Shown: piece after piece, positions 44,556 to 54,038 of the stretch
Layout: every line of letters starts with the position of its first letter
How positions within the stretch are numbered: the stretch's first letter is position 1
Assembly (NCBI RefSeq): GCF_041295575.1
Contig: NZ_CP160452.1
Coordinates: forward strand, 310,001-374,000
DNA length: 64,000 nt
Direction: 5' to 3'
Source of the DNA: Sporosarcina pasteurii
GTDB taxonomy: Bacteria; Bacillota; Bacilli; Bacillales_A; Planococcaceae
Notes under the pieces: generated by a model
What the model was told of the DNA's origin: nothing
The model's input: only the letters and a program-made list of their open reading frames with translations
Database searches by the model: none
Translations under genes and position numbers: made by a program

Positions 44556-46460
44556 TTAACTTACTTTGTTCAACATCCTTAAACCGTTCAAGATGACAAG
44601 AATCGTACTTCCTTCATGACCGATAACACCAAGCGGTAAGTCAATGACTTGCATGAAGTTCGACACGATTAGCAGCGCGATAACAGCGACAGAAAAGAAA
44701 ATGTTTTGTTTCACGATGCGCCGCATTTTTCGGGATAACTTTATGGAATAGGCGATTTTTGTTAAATCACTTTTCATTAATACGACATCAGCGGTTTCAA
44801 GGGCGACGTCAGTTCCTTGCCCCATAGCAATGCCTGTTGTGGCAGTTGCGAGGGCAGGCGCATCATTTATCCCGTCACCAATCATGCCGACTGAACCTTC
44901 TTCTTGAATTAACTGCTTCACATGTTCGACTTTCATTTCCGGCAAGCATTCCGCAACATAACGGTCCATGCCCGCTTCCATTGCAATCGTTTCAGCAGTA
45001 CGCTCATTATCTCCCGTTAACATAATGGTACGAATGCCGACTTTATGCAATTGGTAAAGTGCAGAGACGGCTTCTTCGCGCAATGTATCTTTTAAGGCGA
45101 CCACCGCGGCAATGCCTTGAGCATCTTTCATAAAAATCACTGTTTTTCCTTCCGCGGCAAGGGATTGACTAATTCCGTTTTGGAAACTTTGGCTATCCTC
45201 TCTACCAACAAACTTTGGACTTCCGACTAGAATTTCACCTTGGTTAGTAAATGCTTTAATGCCATGTCCTGGAATGTCTTCAATCATTGGCCGATCATTT
45301 GTAATCGCGTTTTGTTCTTGTGCAAACCGAACGATTGAAAGAGCCAGTGGGTGATTCGATTGACTTTCAATCGATGCTAGTAATTGTAATGCTTCATTTT
45401 CCATAACATCATCTCGAACGATAAAATCAGTGACAACGGGTTTTCCAGTTGTCAATGTACCTGTTTTATCAAAAGCAATCGCTTTTAAGGAAGCCAAATG
45501 TTCGAGGTGTATCCCACCTTTTACTAACACGCCATTTTTCGCTCCATTGGAAATGGCCGCTAACGTTGCAGGCATGATGGAGGCGACAAGCGCACAAGGG
45601 GAAGCAACAACAAGTAATACAATGGCTCGGTAAAAAGTCGTTGTCCAGTCCCAACCAAGTGCAAAGTGTGGTAAAAACATCATAATCCCAACAACAATTA
45701 GTACAATTCGAACGTAAGTCCCTTCGAATTTTTCAATAAATTGCTGGGAAGGTGACTTTTCACTTTGAGCGGTTTGGACGAGCGTAATAATTTTTTGAAA
45801 TAAAGTTTCGGAACTCGGCTTCGTCATTTCCATTTGTACCGCGCCGCTTAAATTCACTGTCCCTGCAAACAACTCATCGCCAATTTCTTTCGTAACGGGT
45901 ACCGATTCGCCGTTAATTGCGGACATATCAACAGAAGTGGTTCCTCTTAAAATCTGACCGTCCGCTGGTATTCGTTCACCTGGCCTGACAAGAAGTTTGG
46001 CGCCTACTTTCAACGTTTCAATTTTCACGCTTGTTGTGGTTCCGTCTGGTTGCAAAAGCCACGCTTCTTCAGGTTGTAAAGCCATCAGTGAGGAAATTTC
46101 TTTATGGCTTTTATTTAACGTATACGTTTCGAGCGCACCGCTTATTGCAAAAATAAAAATGAGAATCGCACCTTCTGCCCAATAACCAATAATGGCAGAA
46201 CCAATCGCCGCAAATATCATTAACATCTCGACATTTAATTGTTTATCCTGAATTGTATCCTCGATGCCTTCTTTTGCTTTTGCATATCCGCCAATTAAGA
46301 AAGCAATTATATAAAAGCTTATAGATATACTTTCATGTCCAGATTTGCCAATCGTCCATGCAGATACAATTAGAATTCCCGATAACACAGCGGCGATTAA
46401 CTCGAGGTGTTCAGTCCATTTGAATAAAAACCTTCTTTTTTCTGCTAATAAGGTTGTCAC
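44556..46460 (-). CDS. pfeT: P1B-4-type metal-transporting ATPase (PfeT/ZosA-like)
   Basis: The 634-residue protein is a P-type ATPase that should export transition metals, by family Fe(II) and perhaps Co(II) or Zn. It has six TM segments and no N-terminal metal-binding domain. Motifs are the actuator-domain INGESVPVTKE, the membrane metal motif SPCALVASIMP (SPC), the phosphorylated Asp in DKTGTLTTGKP, SNHPLA, TGDNERTA, GDGINDAPAL and the class-typical HEGSTILVILNGLRML. The SPC plus HEGST pair marks group P1B-4. The start is GTG with AGGAGGG. Two PerR-like boxes lie in its promoter region, as in B. subtilis pfeT, which PerR controls. Confidence 0.88.
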   Translation of the reverse strand: MTTLLAEKRRFLFKWTEHLELIAAVLSGILIVSAWTIGKSGHESISISFYIIAFLIGGYAKAKEGIEDTIQDKQLNVEMLMIFAAIGSAIIGYWAEGAILIFIFAISGALETYTLNKSHKEISSLMALQPEEAWLLQPDGTTTSVKIETLKVGAKLLVRPGERIPADGQILRGTTSVDMSAINGESVPVTKEIGDELFAGTVNLSGAVQMEMTKPSSETLFQKIITLVQTAQSEKSPSQQFIEKFEGTYVRIVLIVVGIMMFLPHFALGWDWTTTFYRAIVLLVVASPCALVASIMPATLAAISNGAKNGVLVKGGIHLEHLASLKAIAFDKTGTLTTGKPVVTDFIVRDDVMENEALQLLASIESQSNHPLALSIVRFAQEQNAITNDRPMIEDIPGHGIKAFTNQGEILVGSPKFVGREDSQSFQNGISQSLAAEGKTVIFMKDAQGIAAVVALKDTLREEAVSALYQLHKVGIRTIMLTGDNERTAETIAMEAGMDRYVAECLPEMKVEHVKQLIQEEGSVGMIGDGINDAPALATATTGIAMGQGTDVALETADVVLMKSDLTKIAYSIKLSRKMRRIVKQNIFFSVAVIALLIVSNFMQVIDLPLGVIGHEGSTILVILNGLRMLNKVS

Positions 46461-46541
46461 CGTTATCCCTCCTAATTACTTTTAATAACGTCACTCTTTT
46501 TATCCGAGTAAATTTCTAATTGAAAATGTTTATCGATTAGA

Positions 46542-46556
46542 TTATAATAACTATTA
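46542..46556. promoter_or_regulatory. PerR-type box 2
   Basis: TTATAATAACTATTA matches 12 of the 14 fixed positions of TTATAATNATTATAA. It lies 3 bases from a better box at 46559. Confidence 0.45.
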
Positions 46557-46558
46557 CT

Positions 46559-46573
46559 TTATAATTATTGTAA
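46559..46573. promoter_or_regulatory. PerR box upstream of pfeT
   Basis: TTATAATTATTGTAA matches all but one fixed position of the PerR consensus TTATAATNATTATAA, 99 bases upstream of the pump gene. PerR control of pfeT is known in B. subtilis; here it is inferred. Confidence 0.65.
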
Positions 46574-46898
46574 AGTATATCACTTGGGACGCAAAATTGC
46601 TACAACTTAGTGCGGGAAAAGATATGGGGAATTGCCCAGTATTTTATGCGTGATTAGGAGAATTCGTGTAGCTATTATTTCACTAAAATTTTTTCCTCAT
46701 AATCATTGTAAGAAAACATTGTTATGCAAGGTTGTGAGTAGCAATAGGAAGGAATTAGATTAGATGAACGTTAGATGTATTTTCTTATGTGAATGTTCTC
46801 GTGTAGGGGAACGAAAGGGGCGATAGCTGTTTAGTTCCTTCTATATAAAAAACAAGTATAATAGAGGTACAGTTAAAGATAGGAAGGAATTACTATGC
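46574..46898. other. Intergenic region before the MFS gene
   Basis: It is AT-rich. A TATAAT at 46857-46862 is a likely -10 for the MFS gene, with no good -35. A 20-codon ORF at 46764-46826 starts after AGGAAGGA; it is too short to support. The segment AATAGGAAGGAATTA before it is nearly repeated before the MFS gene. Confidence 0.35.
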
Positions 46899-48035
46899 AT
46901 GACTAGAATACTATATTTAATTATTATCATTTCATTTCTTGATACATTTATTCAACTTCCCATTATTACACCTTATGCATTGAGTTTAGGGGCATCGCAT
47001 GTGTTAGCGGCTGGTATTGTGGCCATCTATTCGTTAACAAATATGCTTGGGAACATAATTGGCGGACATTGGATTGACCGATTTGGTCGTAAAAGAATGT
47101 TATTGACCGGTATGAGTCTCGTCACATTCATTTTGCTTTTATATCCACTGGCCCAGTCCGGTGAGCAACTTTTTATTGTTAGGCTTTTACATGGTCTGGC
47201 AGGCGGCGTTCTAATCCCAGCCGCTTTCGCGTATGTCGGGGATCAAACGAGTAAGAAAAATCGCGGAAGAGCAATGGCTTTAACAGGTGCATGTATTGGC
47301 GTCGCTGCGATTGTTGGTCCTGCGATAGGGGGCATTATGGCTTCAAAATCACAAGTGGAATATGTCTTCTACCTTGTTGCATTTTTATTTATTCCAATCA
47401 TTCTATTAGGTTTATTCTTTATTAAAGAATCTTTTAAAGCGAGTGATAGAAGCGGTGTATCCGTTGCGCATTTTTTACCTTTATTGAAAAACAAGTTGTT
47501 GCTACAAGCATCATTAGCTGCTTTTGCATTGATGGTCAGTAACGGTACGTTGTCGTTTGCACTTCCTTTAAAGGTAGCCGATATGGGTGCGACGTCCTCA
47601 ACGACTGGACTTTTACTCAGTACATTTGGGATTGTGGCATTGATTGTATTCTTAACACCGATGAATAAAATGTATGATCTTTTTTCACCAGTTAAATTGG
47701 TTGTCATTGGGTTATCTATTATTGCAAGTGTCCATATTCTACTGAACTTTACAGTGTCTACGACAGGTGGCTTTGCGTTAATGACGATTTACGGAGTAGG
47801 TTTTGCATTGGTTTTCCCATCGATGAACCGAATTGTTTCAGAAGCATCCTCTAAAGTAGACCGCGGAAAAGCGTATGGTATATTTTATGCATTTTTCTCG
47901 CTAGGTGCGGTAATTGGTTCGTTTATGTCTGGACTTGCTGTAGAAATTACAGGTCTTCCATTTTCATCGAGCGCAACAATCATGTTATTGATTGGTTTTT
48001 ATTTATTGTATTCATCTCGTAAAAGGAATGCTTAG
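46899..48035 (+). CDS. MFS transporter, 12 TM
   Basis: The 378-residue protein is a major facilitator superfamily exporter. It has about 12 hydrophobic segments, motif A in the cytoplasmic loop 2-3 (GGHWIDRFGRKRMLL), the RLLHGLAGGVLIPAAFAYV region (motif B), and motif C-like GVAAIVGPAIGG in TM5. The ATG at 46899 follows AGGAAGG by 11 bases; an overlapping ATG at 46895 stops at once. The substrate is unknown; an antimicrobial or toxic compound is plausible by family. Confidence 0.85.
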   Translation: MTRILYLIIIISFLDTFIQLPIITPYALSLGASHVLAAGIVAIYSLTNMLGNIIGGHWIDRFGRKRMLLTGMSLVTFILLLYPLAQSGEQLFIVRLLHGLAGGVLIPAAFAYVGDQTSKKNRGRAMALTGACIGVAAIVGPAIGGIMASKSQVEYVFYLVAFLFIPIILLGLFFIKESFKASDRSGVSVAHFLPLLKNKLLLQASLAAFALMVSNGTLSFALPLKVADMGATSSTTGLLLSTFGIVALIVFLTPMNKMYDLFSPVKLVVIGLSIIASVHILLNFTVSTTGGFALMTIYGVGFALVFPSMNRIVSEASSKVDRGKAYGIFYAFFSLGAVIGSFMSGLAVEITGLPFSSSATIMLLIGFYLLYSSRKRNA

Positions 48036-48082
48036 AAAGTAGATTTGGATTGCTGGATCGGAAAAATAATTGTATAGAAAGG

Positions 48083-48117
48083 CTCCCAACTGTTGGTTTC
48101 AGATTGGGGGTTTTTTA
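48083..48117 (+). terminator. Terminator after the MFS gene
   Basis: Stem CTCCCAA / TTGGGGG (one G-U) followed by T6. Confidence 0.75.
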
Positions 48118-48250
48118 TTAATCTTTTTTAGGTTTTATTGTTAATGCCCTCCTAAACCTCATTCTTTATACTTTCTTTATACTTTTCTAGTCTAATTATT
48201 GATACATATTCCTTATGCTATATGTAGTAGTAAGGAAAGGGTGATGATGT

Positions 48251-49168
48251 ATGTTAGAAACCGTTTTAAAAGCGACAAATGTTTCAAAAATATATGGTAA
48301 ACATCAAGTACTTGATAAAGTATCAATAGAAATTAAAAGAGGGATGATTTACGGACTAATAGGTCAAAATGGTGCGGGTAAATCAACGTTTATGCGTGCT
48401 GTTATGGGATTAATCACGACTGATGGCGGAGATATTGAATTGTTCGGAGCAACTGGCTCTAAAGGTCTGCAAAATGCCAGAAGAAGAATGGGGCAATCCA
48501 TTGAAACGCCGGCACTCTATCCTGAATTAACAGCTCGAGAAAATTTACAAGTACAAGCAGCAAATGGCGGGGTTAGTGAAAGAAAGATTGAAGAATTATT
48601 ACAGTTAATGAACTTGAATCATACAGGCAAAAAGAAAGCGAAGAATTTTTCTTTAGGTATGCGTCAACGTTTGGCGATTGCTTCTACATTGATGACCAAC
48701 CCTGAGTTCTTAATTTTAGACGAGCCGACAAATGGTCTCGATCCATCAGGGATTGTCGAGATGCGTGAAATTATTCAACGACTTGTGAGTGAGCATGGCA
48801 TTACGGTTTTACTGTCTAGTCACTTATTGGATGAACTTTCCCAAATCGCGACACACTATGGCATTTTACATGAGGGAAAAATTATTAAGGAACTATCAAA
48901 AGAAGAGCTTGCACGCGAAGCTCGTCAATATATTGAATTGGAAACGAACGACGTCCAAAAAGCAGTCGTCGTGCTGGAAGAAATGGAGATACAAGACTTC
49001 GAAGTCATCACAGGAAATGAAATAAATATCTATGAAAAGTTAGATGATGTTGCTACTATTAACCATTCGCTCGTCCTAGCAGGTGTAAAAGTTTCACGAA
49101 TTGGGACGACTAGACAAAGACTTGAAGACTATTTCTTACAGTTAACAGGAGGTGCGACGCATGCTTAA
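48251..49168 (+). CDS. ABC transporter ATP-binding protein, BcrA/lantibiotic-immunity type
   Basis: This 305-residue ATPase has Walker A GQNGAGKST, Q-loop GQSIETPALYPELTARENL, signature FSLGMRQRLAIA, Walker B FLILDEPTNGLDPSG and H-loop SSHLLDEL, followed by a C-terminal extension (about 220-305) as in BcrA/NukF-type proteins. The SLGM signature replaces LSGG, which is common in this class. The ATG follows GGAAAGGGTG. It overlaps the permease gene by 8 bp. With the downstream two-component system it probably protects against peptide antibiotics. Confidence 0.9.
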   Translation: MLETVLKATNVSKIYGKHQVLDKVSIEIKRGMIYGLIGQNGAGKSTFMRAVMGLITTDGGDIELFGATGSKGLQNARRRMGQSIETPALYPELTARENLQVQAANGGVSERKIEELLQLMNLNHTGKKKAKNFSLGMRQRLAIASTLMTNPEFLILDEPTNGLDPSGIVEMREIIQRLVSEHGITVLLSSHLLDELSQIATHYGILHEGKIIKELSKEELAREARQYIELETNDVQKAVVVLEEMEIQDFEVITGNEINIYEKLDDVATINHSLVLAGVKVSRIGTTRQRLEDYFLQLTGGATHA

Positions 49169-49940
49169 TCTACTTACAGCGGAAAAAATTAAATTAAGAC
49201 GTAGCAAAAAACTAATGATTGCCTTAATTATTTTATGCGTACTTCCAATCATACAAGTCGTGAATAGTTACTGGAGCGTAAGTTATGGAGACGAACTCAT
49301 TCAAAAAATTGATACTGTAGTAAATGGCGCAACAGGTATTCTTATGATTAAGAAAAACGGATTAACAGTATTACTTGTCATGAGTGCTTTTATCAGCTTC
49401 TTTATTGGAGAAGAATTTCAACACGGAACGATCCGAAACGCATTGTCCCTAGGTCGCAGTCGTACACATTATTATGTTTCAAAACTAATTGTCGCTGCTT
49501 TAGTCTCTTTGGCTGGCGTAATTGTTATGACGATTCTTGGAATGGTTGGCTTTACAATTGCATTTGGCTTTGGCGGTGTTGATGAAATGAATCACTATGT
49601 CAGTTATGCGCTAAAAGCATTTAGTACGCTTTATACGTTGGTTTTGGCTAACGTCTCTGTATATGTAGCAATCGGTTTTATAACCAAAAATAGCAGCTTC
49701 ACGTTAATCTGGAGCTTTATTTACACGATTGCAACAGGGTTTCTACCTGGGATATTTCAGCATACGACACATTTAAAACAAGTTATGTTTTGGTTTACGG
49801 AAACATTTATGTTTTATTTTAATTTTGCTACACCAGAAGATGTCGCAAGGTTTCCTGAGATGATTGTCGTTAGCCTCGTCACAATTGTGCTATCATCTGC
49901 AGTAGGAATCTGGATGTTTAATCGAACAGATATTAAGTGA
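49161..49940 (+). CDS. ABC-2 type transporter permease
   Basis: The 259-residue membrane protein is the permease partner of the preceding ATPase. It has six hydrophobic segments and the ABC-2 hallmark EEFQHGTIRNALSLGRSR after TM2. The ATG at 49161 has AGGAGGTG; an upstream in-frame GTG at 49152 is not needed. The overlap with the ATPase gene shows coupling. It is followed by several hairpins and then the response regulator. Confidence 0.87.
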   Translation: MLNLLTAEKIKLRRSKKLMIALIILCVLPIIQVVNSYWSVSYGDELIQKIDTVVNGATGILMIKKNGLTVLLVMSAFISFFIGEEFQHGTIRNALSLGRSRTHYYVSKLIVAALVSLAGVIVMTILGMVGFTIAFGFGGVDEMNHYVSYALKAFSTLYTLVLANVSVYVAIGFITKNSSFTLIWSFIYTIATGFLPGIFQHTTHLKQVMFWFTETFMFYFNFATPEDVARFPEMIVVSLVTIVLSSAVGIWMFNRTDIK

Positions 49941-49950
49941 AACTTCACTC

Positions 49951-49970
49951 AGTGGGGGGCTATCCCCACT
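49951..49970. repeat. Hairpin AGTGGGG / CCCCACT
   Basis: A 7-bp GC-rich stem with a 6-base loop, just after the permease stop. A second short stem AGGGAAAGAT / ATCTTTCCTT follows at 49971-49998. Neither has a T run. Confidence 0.55.
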
Positions 49971-50016
49971 AGGGAAAGATGCAGTTCAATCTTTCCTTGT
50001 TAGTTGAACCAATCGG

Positions 50017-50095
50017 GCATGTACTGGCAGTTGCCCCCCGCTCATTTTGGTTTTCCTCTAAGTATTGAATTGAAGGGCAAACTGCCAGTAAATGC
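50017..50095. repeat. Long imperfect inverted repeat before the response regulator
   Basis: Left arm GCATGTACTGGCAGTTGCCC (50017-50036) pairs with the right arm at 50075-50095, with one mismatch and one bulge, around a 38-base loop. It ends 22 bases before the response regulator start. Confidence 0.6.
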
Positions 50096-50117
50096 GGGAT
50101 AAAGTAGGTCGATAAAT

Positions 50118-50789
50118 ATGTCAACGATATTAATTATAGAAGACGATGGCGCAATTCATTCGCTGATTAAAGAAGCGTTAACGATACAAGGCTTTCAAAC
50201 AGTCAGCGCATACTCCGGAACTGAAGGGCAATTATTATTCGAACAAAATCAGGTCGATATTATCTTGTTAGATTTAATGTTGCCGGGAATGGACGGAGAA
50301 GAATTATTGCGCGAAATTCGTAATCACTCAGCGATTCCAGTCATCGTAATTTCCGCGAAAAATGATCAAGCGTCTAAATTGGAACTTTTGATGAATGGGG
50401 CAGATGATTACGTTACAAAACCATTTGATATTAAAGAACTCATAGCAAGAATCAATATACAGCTGCGCCATGCTGCGAAGGCAGTCCATAGTGAGCTTGA
50501 AGAGATATCCTATAAGGATATTCGGGTAAACTTGGATACAAGAGAAGTGAAAGTAAATGATGAGATCATTCATCTAACTGGGCGGGAATATGCGATTCTT
50601 CTCTTGTTTCTAGAGAATCCTCAAAAAGTATTCAGCCGTGCGAATATTTATGAAAGTGTTTGGAATGAACCGTTTTTTGATAGTGACCAAACCATCAATA
50701 TGCATATTAGTAATTTACGACGTAAAATGAATGTACAAGGTGCAAACTATATTAAAACAATCTGGGGCATAGGCTTCAAATTTGATTAA
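50118..50789 (+). CDS. OmpR-family response regulator
   Basis: The 223-residue protein has an N-terminal receiver domain (acidic D9/D10, phosphoacceptor D52 in LLDLMLPG, K in VTKPFDIKEL) and a C-terminal winged helix (TGREYAILLLFLENPQKVFSR, then the recognition helix in INMHISNLRRKM). It is followed by a histidine kinase gene that overlaps its end by frame but whose best start is 20 bp downstream. It likely controls the upstream ABC transporter genes. The ribosome binding site is weak (TAGGT). Confidence 0.92.
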   Translation: MSTILIIEDDGAIHSLIKEALTIQGFQTVSAYSGTEGQLLFEQNQVDIILLDLMLPGMDGEELLREIRNHSAIPVIVISAKNDQASKLELLMNGADDYVTKPFDIKELIARINIQLRHAAKAVHSELEEISYKDIRVNLDTREVKVNDEIIHLTGREYAILLLFLENPQKVFSRANIYESVWNEPFFDSDQTINMHISNLRRKMNVQGANYIKTIWGIGFKFD

Positions 50790-50808
50790 AGGAAGGAGTG
50801 TGAACGTG

Positions 50809-51711
50809 ATGTGGGGATGGCTATTTGGTTTCCTAACGTTAGCGCTCCTTTTTTATATTTATTTTTTAAAACGAGAACTGCGGAAGTTGACGAGCAAAAT
50901 GAAAGAAATACCTATTCGTTCAAGTTATGGCGGAAGGTTATCATTAGATTTTCGGGAGAAAGCATTAATGGAATTAGTTGATGAATTAAATCAAATGATT
51001 GATGCTTTTGAGGAAAAAAATTTACGAGCGAAACAGATGGAAGAGAATGTGAAATTATCAATCGCTGGGCTGTCACATGATTTAAGGACGCCCCTCACGT
51101 CAATTAATGGTTATGTTCAACTTTTAAATGACACGACAGATGAGACGAAAAGAAAGCATTACATCCAAATCATTGAACACTCAGTGGAACGTTTAATCGT
51201 AATGACGGATTACTTCTATGATTTAGCGCGCATCGAAGCGAATGAAAAAGAGATGAAGTTATCTTCCGTTTCTCTTCCGAATTTAGTAGAAGAAATCTTT
51301 TTATCTTACTATGAACAAATTGCAGAACAGCATATTGAACTTCAATTTCCTGAGCAACCGGGAGACCGTCAAGTGATTGCTGACGAATTCTTGTTAGCAC
51401 GGGTCGTACAAAATGTTGTCCAAAACATTTTGCGTTATGCGAAAAGCAAAGCATTGATTTGTTATGAGCAAGAAGGGAATTACATACTTCTCACAGCGAA
51501 AAACGATATAAAACCGGATAGTCAAGTGGAAGCGGAAAAGGTTTTTATGCGTTTCTATACAGAAGTGACGAGTAGAACGAACACCGAAACGAGTGGATTA
51601 GGCCTGTATTTATCTAAAAAGTTAGTTGAAAAGATGGGCGGAACAATGGATGCCGAATTGAGTGAGTATTGGTTTATACTTCACATTAAACTTCCTACTA
51701 AGGGGAATTGA
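50809..51711 (+). CDS. Sensor histidine kinase with a short N-terminal membrane segment
   Basis: The 300-residue kinase has one TM segment at residues 2-20 and no sizeable extracellular domain. The cytosolic part has an H-box LSHDLRTPLTSINGYVQLL (His90), N-box VVQNILRYAKS and G-box SGLGLYLSKKLVEKMGG. Start choice: GGAAGGAG at 50790 serves GTG 50806 or ATG 50809; the frame starts earlier, at 50782, without support. Lack of an outer sensor domain suggests that it senses within the membrane or via the ABC transporter, as in antibiotic-peptide detection modules. Confidence 0.9.
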   Translation: MWGWLFGFLTLALLFYIYFLKRELRKLTSKMKEIPIRSSYGGRLSLDFREKALMELVDELNQMIDAFEEKNLRAKQMEENVKLSIAGLSHDLRTPLTSINGYVQLLNDTTDETKRKHYIQIIEHSVERLIVMTDYFYDLARIEANEKEMKLSSVSLPNLVEEIFLSYYEQIAEQHIELQFPEQPGDRQVIADEFLLARVVQNVVQNILRYAKSKALICYEQEGNYILLTAKNDIKPDSQVEAEKVFMRFYTEVTSRTNTETSGLGLYLSKKLVEKMGGTMDAELSEYWFILHIKLPTKGN

Positions 51712-51812
51712 ATGTAAGGCGTTCCGATGCCATGTGATATAAGAAGCCACTTACTTATGCAATGATTAGTTTTTTCCTTTATAATAGCGTCATGAGGAAA
51801 GGGGACATTTAG

Positions 51813-53972
51813 ATGTCAAAATCACTTGTATTAGCTGAAAAACCATCCGTGGCACGGGATATTGCGCGTGTGCTCGGTTGTCATAAAAATGGTAATGGAT
51901 TTATTGAAGGAACAAAATATATTGTCACATGGGCACTTGGGCATCTTGTGACACATGCAGATCCGGAAGGGTACGGGAAACAATATAAAGAATGGAAACT
52001 GGAGCATTTACCAATTGTGCCGGACCCATTTAAAATTGTGCCAATCCGTCAAACGACAAAACAATTAAATGCGGTAAAAGCGCAGTTGCGTAGAAATGAT
52101 GTAAATGAAATTATTATCGCAACGGACGCCGGACGGGAAGGGGAACTAGTCGCCCGCTGGATTTTAGAACAAGCGAAAAGTCGTAAGCCTGTGAAACGTT
52201 TATGGATTTCATCCGTGACAGATAAAGCGATTAAAGATGGATTCAAAAGTTTAAAGCCAGGTCGTCAATATGAACATCTATATGAAGCAGCGGTTGCCCG
52301 TGCAGAAGCGGACTGGGTTGTTGGGATTAATGCGACACGCGCGCTTACGGTGAAATATAATGCACAATTATCAACAGGACGTGTGCAAACACCGACACTT
52401 GCAATGATTGCAGAACGTGAACAGCAAATTAATGAATTTAAACCGAAAGCTTATTACGGTTTACAAGCGATTACCGAAGGCGCAACATTTACATGGGCGG
52501 ATTCATCAGGTCAAACGCGCTCTTTTGACAAAACTTTCATTGAGAATAAACTGACGAAATTGGATGCGATTCACAACGGGGAAGTAACAGAAGTGAAAAC
52601 AGCACCGAAGTCACAACCTGCTCCACAACTATTTGATTTAACGGCACTTCAACAAGAAGCCCATCGCCGTTGGTCATGGTCGGCAAAGGAAACATTATCA
52701 ACACTTCAAAATCTATATGAACGACATAAAGTTGTGACGTATCCGCGTACTGATTCAAAGCACTTATCATCCGATATGAGGGATACGTTAATTGACCGTA
52801 TTAAAGCAGTCGATATTGCGCTGTTTAGAAAAGCGACGAATATGATCCTTCGTAAAGGAACGCCAAGACCGCAAAAAGGTGTGATTGATGATAAGCGTGT
52901 GTCGGATCACCATGCAATTATTCCGACTGAGGAAACACCGATTTTACAAAATTTATCTGATAAAGAACAACGTTTATATGAGTTAATTGTCAACCGATTT
53001 CTTGCTGTCTTTCTTGGTCCGTTTCGTTATGACCAAGTAACAGTTGACCTTGCTGTTGGTAGTGAAACGTTTAAGGCGAGAGGTCGTACTGTAACAGATG
53101 AAGGATGGAAAAAAGTATATGACTTTGATGAAGAAGATACTTCAACATTGCCTTCATTTACAAAGGGGCAAGAAGTAAAAGTCCGAGCAGTAACGATGAC
53201 GGAAGGAAAGACAAATCCCCCGGCTCGATTTAACGAAGGAACGCTTTTAGCGGCAATGGAAAACCCAACGCAATTTATGCAAGGTGAGTCGAAGGCGTTA
53301 ATTCAAACGATTGGCGAAACTGGCGGACTTGGCACAGTTGCAACACGTGCCGATGTCATTGAAAGGCTGTTTAAAACATTTGTCATTGAGAAAAAAGGCA
53401 ATGATATCTATACCACTTCCAAAGGTCGCCAACTGTTAAAACTTGTACCCGAAGACTTGAAGTCACCTGCACTGACGGCTGAATGGGAACAAAAATTAAC
53501 GAAAATCGCGAATGGTCAAATGAAAAAATCCGTTTTCATGAAAGATATGATTCAATTTGCGAGAGATGCTGTTAGTGAAATAAAAAATGATGATCAAAAG
53601 TTTAGGCATGATAACGTGACAGGGCGCGCATGTCCGGATTGTGGAAAACTATTGTTAGAAGTAAACGGAAAGCGCGGTAAAATGCATGTTTGTCAAGATA
53701 GAGAATGTGGTTACCGACGCAGTATTTCGCGACAAACCAATGCGAGATGTCCGCAATGTAAAAAACGTCTGGAGCTACGCGGAGAAGGAGAAGGGCAAAT
53801 CTTTGTTTGTTCGTGTGGGCATCGTGAGCGACTATCTGCATTTGAAAAACGCCGAAAAGCCTCTGGTGGCAAGCGTGCAAATAAGCGAGATGTTCAAAAA
53901 TATATGAAGAAACAAGAAGAGCCCGAAAATACAGCGATGGCGGATGCGCTAAAAAAGTTATTTGAAAAATAA
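51813..53972 (+). CDS. topB: DNA topoisomerase III
   Basis: This type IA topoisomerase relaxes and decatenates DNA. The 719-residue protein has an N-terminal Toprim domain (LVLAEKPSVARDIARVLG, IATDAGREGELVARWIL), then the topo IA core (LSTGRVQTPTLAMI) with the active-site Tyr in VVTYPRTDSKHL, and a C-terminal zinc-ribbon part with four-cysteine repeats (ACPDCGKLL, CQDRECGYRR, RCPQCKKRLEL, CSCGH). The Lys/Ala-rich C-terminus is typical. The ATG follows AGGAAAGGGG. A weak hairpin and the unrecognised gene at 54039 follow. Confidence 0.95.
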   Translation: MSKSLVLAEKPSVARDIARVLGCHKNGNGFIEGTKYIVTWALGHLVTHADPEGYGKQYKEWKLEHLPIVPDPFKIVPIRQTTKQLNAVKAQLRRNDVNEIIIATDAGREGELVARWILEQAKSRKPVKRLWISSVTDKAIKDGFKSLKPGRQYEHLYEAAVARAEADWVVGINATRALTVKYNAQLSTGRVQTPTLAMIAEREQQINEFKPKAYYGLQAITEGATFTWADSSGQTRSFDKTFIENKLTKLDAIHNGEVTEVKTAPKSQPAPQLFDLTALQQEAHRRWSWSAKETLSTLQNLYERHKVVTYPRTDSKHLSSDMRDTLIDRIKAVDIALFRKATNMILRKGTPRPQKGVIDDKRVSDHHAIIPTEETPILQNLSDKEQRLYELIVNRFLAVFLGPFRYDQVTVDLAVGSETFKARGRTVTDEGWKKVYDFDEEDTSTLPSFTKGQEVKVRAVTMTEGKTNPPARFNEGTLLAAMENPTQFMQGESKALIQTIGETGGLGTVATRADVIERLFKTFVIEKKGNDIYTTSKGRQLLKLVPEDLKSPALTAEWEQKLTKIANGQMKKSVFMKDMIQFARDAVSEIKNDDQKFRHDNVTGRACPDCGKLLLEVNGKRGKMHVCQDRECGYRRSISRQTNARCPQCKKRLELRGEGEGQIFVCSCGHRERLSAFEKRRKASGGKRANKRDVQKYMKKQEEPENTAMADALKKLFEK

Positions 53973-54038
53973 ATCTTTAGATGGATTATCGACAAGATGA
54001 TTATTTGATAAAGTATAGGTAGATTGGAGGGGAGTTCC

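Noticed and set aside
46764..46826. 20-codon Cys-containing ORF after AGGAAGGA
   Set aside because: A suitable ribosome binding site exists, but 20 residues without similarity or conservation data is not enough; the upstream sequence is a near copy of that before the MFS gene.
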